Source: Streptomyces coeruleorubidus (GTDB lineage: Bacteria > Actinomycetota > Actinomycetes > Streptomycetales > Streptomycetaceae). From it: DNA of 64,000 nucleotides. Made by a program: the position numbers and the translations under genes. Where the stretch lies: contig NZ_CP023694.1 of assembly GCF_008705135.1 (NCBI RefSeq), positions 4,817,001-4,881,000 on the forward strand, written 5' to 3'. The notes below the pieces were generated by a model. It saw nothing but the letters and a program-made list of their open reading frames with translations. It was not told the origin of the DNA and made no database searches. Below, piece after piece: positions 60,278 to 64,000 of the stretch; the first letter of the stretch is position 1; each line of letters begins with the position of its first letter.

Positions 60278-61686
60278 TGGCCCGACGCCTGACGGCCGCC
60301 TCGCTGTCCCTGCTGTCGCTGCTGACGTTCACGGCTTGCACCGGCGGTGACGCACAGGAGCAGCCGGCGGACGCCGACTCCTCTCCCCGGATCGTGGTGG
60401 CCAGCGGCCAGGACGTCACCGGCAAGAACGGCATCCGCCAGCAGCTCATCGACGCCTGGAACGCCAAGGAGGGCGAACACGGCTACCGGGCCCGCCTGGT
60501 GGAGCTGCCCGGCTCCGCCGACCAGCAGCGCAGCCAGTTGCTCGGCGCCCTCCAGTCCGGCAGCGCCGAGTACGACGTGGTGAACCTGGACGTGACCTGG
60601 ATCCCGGAGTTCGCGGAGGCCGGCCGGATCCGCCCGCTGGACGACGCGGCGGTCGAGGAACCCGAGGACCTCATCAAGTCCGTGGACAGGACGTCGTACT
60701 GGGACGGCAAGCGGTACGCGGTCCCCTTCAACAGCGACGTGGGCCTGCTGTACTACCGCAAGGACCACCTGGTGAAGGCGAGCGCGTCCCGGACCGACCT
60801 CGGCGGCGACGACGTGAGCTGGGACGGACTGCGGGAACTGCGCGGCCCCCTCGACGACGCCGGGATCGACGACTACGAGGCGATCTGGACCACCCAGCTC
60901 GCCGCCTACGAGGGCCGCACCGTCAACGCGATCGAGGCGTTCGCCTCCGCCGTACCGAACTTCCGGCTGACCGACGGCGAGGGCAACTATGTCGCCACCG
61001 AGGAGCAGTTGACGACGGGGATGACCGAACTGTGGGAGCGCACGCAGTCGCCGTACCTCCTGGAGGGGTCCGCCGAGTCCCGCGAGGCCGAATCGCTCAG
61101 CGCCTTCGCCGAGGGCCGCACCACCTTCCTGCGGCACTGGCCGTACGTCTACCCGACCCTGCACGAGACCTTCGGGGAGGACCTCGGTGTGGCCCGGCTG
61201 CCCGGCAAGGCGGTGCTCGGCGGCCAGAGCCTGGCCGTCACCTCGTCCACGTCCGAGCGGCGGGCCGCGAAGGCGGCCGAACTGATCGCGTTCCTCACCG
61301 ACCCGGACAGCGAACGCTGCCTGCTGCGGGCCGGTTTCGCCGCGACCCGCACCTCGGCCTACGAGGAGGCCGACACCGCCCCCGACTGCCGGCACGCCCG
61401 CGCGTACGCCGAAGGGCCCACGGCGTCCCCGACCGGCGAGAGCACGGGCCGTATGCCGCCCGACCTGGCCGACGGCACCAGCTACTTCCGCCACATCCTG
61501 CGCCCGGCCCTGGGCGCGGCGGTGGAACGCCCCCGCACGCCCCTGTACGGAGCGGTGACCCACACCCTCACCACCGAACTCGACGCCCTGTACGGCCCGC
61601 CACGAGGGCCGGGCGGAAGTCGGCCGGGCGTCGCGGAGATAGCGAAAAGCCTTGACGAGGCATTGAGGAAGATTTTGCCCGGTTGA
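60274..61686 (+). CDS. Solute-binding lipoprotein linked to the caspase receptor
   Basis: 470 residues. The ATG at 60274 overlaps the caspase stop (ATGATG/TGA), so translation is coupled. The lipobox LLTFTAC gives Cys22. The rest is an extracellular solute-binding protein of type 1/carbohydrate style (PRIVVASGQDVTGKNGIRQQLIDAWNAKE, EYDVVNLDVTWIPEFAEAGRIRPLDD, KRYAVPFNSDVGLLYYRKDHLV, GRTTFLRHWPYVYPTL). No ABC permease or ATPase gene is near, so it is an orphan. It may present a ligand to the vWA or solute-binding part of the caspase receptor. The ligand is unknown. Confidence 0.85.
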   Translation: MMARRLTAASLSLLSLLTFTACTGGDAQEQPADADSSPRIVVASGQDVTGKNGIRQQLIDAWNAKEGEHGYRARLVELPGSADQQRSQLLGALQSGSAEYDVVNLDVTWIPEFAEAGRIRPLDDAAVEEPEDLIKSVDRTSYWDGKRYAVPFNSDVGLLYYRKDHLVKASASRTDLGGDDVSWDGLRELRGPLDDAGIDDYEAIWTTQLAAYEGRTVNAIEAFASAVPNFRLTDGEGNYVATEEQLTTGMTELWERTQSPYLLEGSAESREAESLSAFAEGRTTFLRHWPYVYPTLHETFGEDLGVARLPGKAVLGGQSLAVTSSTSERRAAKAAELIAFLTDPDSERCLLRAGFAATRTSAYEEADTAPDCRHARAYAEGPTASPTGESTGRMPPDLADGTSYFRHILRPALGAAVERPRTPLYGAVTHTLTTELDALYGPPRGPGGSRPGVAEIAKSLDEALRKILPG

Positions 61687-61799
61687 ATATCCTCCCGGTG
61701 ATGTTCACATTTCCTCCATTGCTTACGTGTGTCCCGGTGGGTAGCGTCTTTTTCGCACTGACCATGCAATTCGAAAAAGCGAAAACGGGGATGGACTTC

Positions 61800-62276
61800 G
61801 TGAGCATACGAAGCAAGGGAATTTCTGCTGCCGTCACCTTCGCCATGACGGGCGCGCTGTGCGGCGCCGGGGCGCAGGCGGCACAGGCGGCTCCGGCCCA
61901 GCCGGAACTCCGCGCCGGAGCGGACGAGATCTGCGCGGTCCTGGGGATCGGCAGCGGCGCGGCCGGCCTCACCAAGGCACTGGCCAAGGGCGCTTCATGG
62001 GTGGGGATCGGCGCCAGCATCGGCTGCTACGCGTACACCAAGGCGAAGGAGGCCACGCCTGCACAGAAGCGGGCCGCCATGATCGCCTCCTACAAGAAGT
62101 ACCAGGCGATGAGCGACATCGAGAAGCTCGATGCGCTGGGCTACTACTGCCGTAAGAAGAGCGGCGGTGGTGGGGGCGGCACCGATGTCGCGCCCGCCAA
62201 CCCGACCGTGAAGGTGGGGTACCGCGACATCAAGATGAAGGGCGTGACGTACAAGTGCACGGCTACCGGGGACTGA
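61800..62276 (+). CDS. Small secreted cysteine-containing protein of unknown function
   Basis: 158 residues from the GTG at 61800, with GGGG at suitable distance; ATG at 61791 is an alternative. A signal peptide (SIRSKGISAAVTFAMTGALCGAGAQAAQA) is followed by EICAVLGIGSGAAGLTKALAKGASWVGIGASIGCYAYTKAKEA, a glycine-rich amphipathic stretch like that of small pore or bacteriocin-like peptides. A C-terminal domain with a Cys pair (GYYCRKKSGG...YKCTATGD) ends it. Not recognised. It is downstream of the conflict operon and may belong to it. Confidence 0.65.
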   Translation: MSIRSKGISAAVTFAMTGALCGAGAQAAQAAPAQPELRAGADEICAVLGIGSGAAGLTKALAKGASWVGIGASIGCYAYTKAKEATPAQKRAAMIASYKKYQAMSDIEKLDALGYYCRKKSGGGGGGTDVAPANPTVKVGYRDIKMKGVTYKCTATGD

Positions 62277-62470
62277 CCGGCCGCCGTGGCCCGGGCCATG
62301 GAGAACGCCTGCTGTTCTCCATGGCGCTGGTCGTGGTGAGCCTGTTGTGGATCACGCAGGACATGGCGGCGTGGGCGACGGCGGCCTGTGCGGTTGGCGC
62401 CGCCGGTGGAGCGGTCGGGGTTTGTTACTTCGGCTGGCGTTACATTCGCGCCCGCGAGAATTCACAGTAG
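62255..62470 (+). CDS. Small membrane protein, overlapping the previous gene
   Basis: 71 residues from the GTG at 62255 or 49 from the ATG at 62321. Two hydrophobic helices are present (FSMALVVVSLLWITQ and AWATAACAVGAAGGAVGVCYFGW), ending in a basic tail (RYIRARENSQ). No SD is clear, so the start is uncertain. A hairpin (62296-62324) covers the region of the second start. Translational coupling to the secreted-protein gene is likely. Confidence 0.45.
   Translation: MHGYRGLTGRRGPGHGERLLFSMALVVVSLLWITQDMAAWATAACAVGAAGGAVGVCYFGWRYIRARENSQ
62296..62324 (+). promoter_or_regulatory. 11-bp perfect hairpin at a start region
   Basis: CCATGGAGAAC (62296-62306) and GTTCTCCATGG (62314-62324) pair perfectly around a 7-nt loop. 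It includes the ATG at 62321, so it could be an attenuating hairpin for the small membrane protein or a terminator of the gene before. Confidence 0.5.
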
Positions 62471-62482
62471 CTGAATTTTCTT

Positions 62483-62523
62483 GGGGGGTGAATTCGGGAA
62501 TTCGCTCGCTGAATTCACCCCCC
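62483..62523. terminator. Perfect 13-bp hairpin between convergent genes
   Basis: GGGGGGTGAATTC (62483-62495) and GAATTCACCCCCC (62511-62523) pair perfectly with a 15-nt loop. The arm overlaps the stop of the ATPase gene. The GAATTC hexamer recurs four times in about 40 bp. Confidence 0.85.
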
Positions 62524-62892
62524 GAATTCCTTGCTCACGTCGCACTCGAACCAGACGGTCTTGCCGGGCCGGCCGGGCAGTGGAGTCCACCCCCACCGGT
62601 CCGTGACGGTGTCGACGATGAGTACGCCGCGTCCGTCCTCGGCGAGTTCGTCCACAGCTGTGGACAGCGGCGGCCGCGGGCACGTGTCCGTGACCTCCAC
62701 ACGCACCCCACGCCCGTCCGGCCGCCGCGTCATCAGTACCGCGGCGCGCCGGTCGGGCGTGTGGCGTACGACGTTGGCGACCAGCTCGGTGAGCGCGAGA
62801 CAGGCCGGGTCGCACAGTTCGGCCATCTCCCAGGCGGTGAGGTAGGCCCGGAGGATGCGGCGCAGATGCCGGGCGGCAGTTGCGTGATTCAT
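62515..62892 (-). CDS. Anti-sigma-type ATP-binding protein (HATPase_c_2)
   Basis: 125 residues. The GHKL motifs are LTELVANVVRHT (N box) and VEVTDTCPRPP with EDGRGVLIVDTVTDRWGW (G boxes). These are found in RsbW/SpoIIAB-like serine kinases of Streptomyces. It is divergent from an XRE-DUF5753 gene. The trio with the DUF397 gene is a common regulatory cluster in this genus, related to the whiJ/abaA-type clusters that affect development and antibiotic production. The partner is unknown. Confidence 0.9.
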   Translation of the reverse strand: MNHATAARHLRRILRAYLTAWEMAELCDPACLALTELVANVVRHTPDRRAAVLMTRRPDGRGVRVEVTDTCPRPPLSTAVDELAEDGRGVLIVDTVTDRWGWTPLPGRPGKTVWFECDVSKEFGG

Positions 62893-62978
62893 GCCACCAG
62901 CGTGAAGTCGTGTGGTTACTCTCGGCTACAGACCGAAATGAACGCCGCGCCGCGTTCGGACCTGGGGGTGACCGCTTC

Positions 62979-63827
62979 ATGCCCAACATCCGCCGACTCG
63001 ACCCCACCGCCTCGCCGTTGGACTACTTCGGCTCGGAACTGCGCCGGTACCGGGAGAGTGCGGGGCTGTCCCAGAAGGAACTGGGGGATTGCATCTTCTG
63101 CACGGGCTCGCTGGTAGGCCAGATCGAAACCGCGCACAAGGTTCCGACCAGGGAGTTCGCGGAGCGGGCGGATGCGGCGCTGATGACGGACGGGTGTTTC
63201 TCGCGGTTGGTGGGGCTGGTTCTGCGGAGTCAGTTGCCGACTTGGTTCCAACAGTTCGCGGAGTTGGAAGCGCGGGCCGAGTACATCTCGACGTACCAGG
63301 CACAGATGATTTACGGCCTTCTTCAGACGGAGGAGTACGCCCGTGCCGTGCTTGCGACAGGCATGCCGGACAAGCTCGACGAGCTGGTCGCCGCACGCAT
63401 GGAGCGCCAGCGCATCCTGTTTCGCGAGAAGCCGCCGATGTCCTGGGTGATCCTGGACGAGGCCGCCCTGCACCGGCCGATCGGTGGGCACGAGGTCATG
63501 CGTCGGCAACTCGCTCACCTGCTGAGCTTCGCCGACCGCCGATGGGTGCGGATCCAGGTCCTTCCGTATGAGGCGGGGGAACACGCCAGCCTGATCGGGT
63601 CGTTCACAAGCCTGCGCTTCTACGACGACCCGGAGATCATCTACACCGAAGACCTCATCTCCGGCCACATGACGGCCAACCCTGACACTGTCAGGGAAGC
63701 TGCGCTCCGTTACGCTCACTTGCAGGCCGCAGCCCTCTCCGTAAAGGATTCGGCAGCACTGATCAACCGCGTGATGGAGGAGCGTTATGGGGAGCAGCAA
63801 GGACCTGACCAACGCGCGGTGGCGTAA
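62979..63827 (+). CDS. XRE-family regulator with DUF5753 domain
   Basis: 282 residues from the ATG at 62979 (GGGGGTGA upstream). The N-terminal helix-turn-helix is LRRYRESAGLSQKELGDCIFCTGSLVGQIETAHKVPTREFAERAD. DUF5753 follows (FAELEARAEYISTYQAQMIYGLLQTEEYARAVLATGMPD...WVILDEAALHRPIGG...IQVLPYEAGEHASLIGSFTSLRF). This type is found in dozens of copies per Streptomyces genome, always near a DUF397 gene, which overlaps its 3' end here. It likely responds to small molecules or partner proteins. Confidence 0.93.
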   Translation: MPNIRRLDPTASPLDYFGSELRRYRESAGLSQKELGDCIFCTGSLVGQIETAHKVPTREFAERADAALMTDGCFSRLVGLVLRSQLPTWFQQFAELEARAEYISTYQAQMIYGLLQTEEYARAVLATGMPDKLDELVAARMERQRILFREKPPMSWVILDEAALHRPIGGHEVMRRQLAHLLSFADRRWVRIQVLPYEAGEHASLIGSFTSLRFYDDPEIIYTEDLISGHMTANPDTVREAALRYAHLQAAALSVKDSAALINRVMEERYGEQQGPDQRAVA

Positions 63828-63981
63828 GTCGTCGTACAGCGGCAACACTGGCGGCGAGTGCGTCGAGGTCGCCGACCTCGGACCCGGCGTCGCCGTTCGC
63901 GACTCCAAGAAGCCCGAGGCCGGGATCCTCACCGTCTCTCCGGAGGTCTACGCCGCCTTCATGACCTTCGTCACCGCGTGA
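63787..63981 (+). CDS. DUF397 domain protein
   Basis: 64 residues; ATG at 63787 with GGAGGAG upstream, overlapping the XRE gene by 41 bp, so the two are coupled. The sequence ARWRKSSYSGNTGGECVEVADLGPGVAVRDSKKPEAGILTVSPEVYAAFM is a typical DUF397, with the RKSSYS and GVAVRDSK motifs. These small proteins act with their XRE-DUF5753 partner, probably as antagonist or cofactor. Confidence 0.93.
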   Translation: MGSSKDLTNARWRKSSYSGNTGGECVEVADLGPGVAVRDSKKPEAGILTVSPEVYAAFMTFVTA

Positions 63982-64000
63982 AGACGAAGTACTTCCACGC

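Noticed and set aside
60274..61686. ABC sugar importer operon
   Set aside because: Only the binding protein is present; no permease or ATPase gene is adjacent, and the start is coupled to the caspase gene.

Overview
The window looks like Streptomyces chromosome. GC is very high and GTG/TTG starts are common. Characteristic genes include a Bpa-type proteasome activator, a PASTA kinase, an XRE-DUF5753/DUF397 pair and an EACC1-caspase conflict module. Most long perfect hairpins between genes lack a U-tract. The order kinase pair, bkd operon, D-Ala-D-Ala carboxypeptidase, aminopeptidase, acyl-CoA dehydrogenase, pirin, SpoIIE phosphatase, aspS, metG, PhoX matches my memory of the conserved core of S. 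coelicolor near oriC (not verified here). An intact-looking phiC31-type attB in the pirin gene (36442-36501) and a perfect 14-bp parS (41006-41019) support this.

Layout. 1-7 kb: the end of a K+ channel/TrkA-N gene, a DrrAB-type ABC exporter, a quinone oxidoreductase, a small secreted anchored protein, bpa, and a PASTA Ser/Thr kinase divergent from a second kinase at 7.4-9 kb. 9.4-13 kb: the bkdABC operon for branched-chain 2-oxo acid dehydrogenase, behind a 410-bp leader rich in palindromes. 13.1-17.2 kb: cell-envelope genes (a DUF1906 glycoside-hydrolase-like protein, a Tat-signal protein, a DacC-type carboxypeptidase). 17.4-20 kb: GntR-MFS operon and a methyltransferase. 20.1-21.6 kb: an IS200/IS605 remnant with intact TnpB and decayed TnpA. 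21.6-25.4 kb: MDMPI-type protein, nitrilase, AraC/DJ-1 plus LURP-one operon, divergent cupin. 25.4-26.8 kb: a solo serine recombinase that runs into the 5' end of a thioredoxin/NHL gene whose first codons look foreign. 28.5-36 kb: DUF6458, M18 aminopeptidase, FadE-like dehydrogenase, intradiol dioxygenase, SseB-like protein, TetR-MFS pair. 36-49 kb: pirin, tandem repeats, AI-2E permease, SpoIIE phosphatase, aspS, an MFS gene, PH-domain protein, metG, and a vWA protein with a long Ala/Glu/Pro repeat. 49-56 kb: PhoX with a PHO box, EEP-family protein, alpha/beta hydrolase, MocR regulator with a TTA codon, and two membrane proteins.

The most unusual region is 56.2-62.5 kb. A pseudo-caspase, with Gln and His where the catalytic His and Cys should be, precedes EACC1. 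Next comes an 834-residue protein with an intact caspase domain, one membrane helix, a solute-binding-like domain and a vWA domain. An orphan solute-binding lipoprotein follows, translationally coupled to it, and then two small secreted or membrane proteins. I read this as a predicted transmembrane caspase receptor in which external sensing by the solute-binding/vWA parts controls an intracellular protease, with a catalytically dead paralogue beside it. The function is inference; the domain calls come from motifs. The window ends with an anti-sigma-like ATPase, an XRE-DUF5753 regulator and DUF397, a typical Streptomyces regulatory trio.
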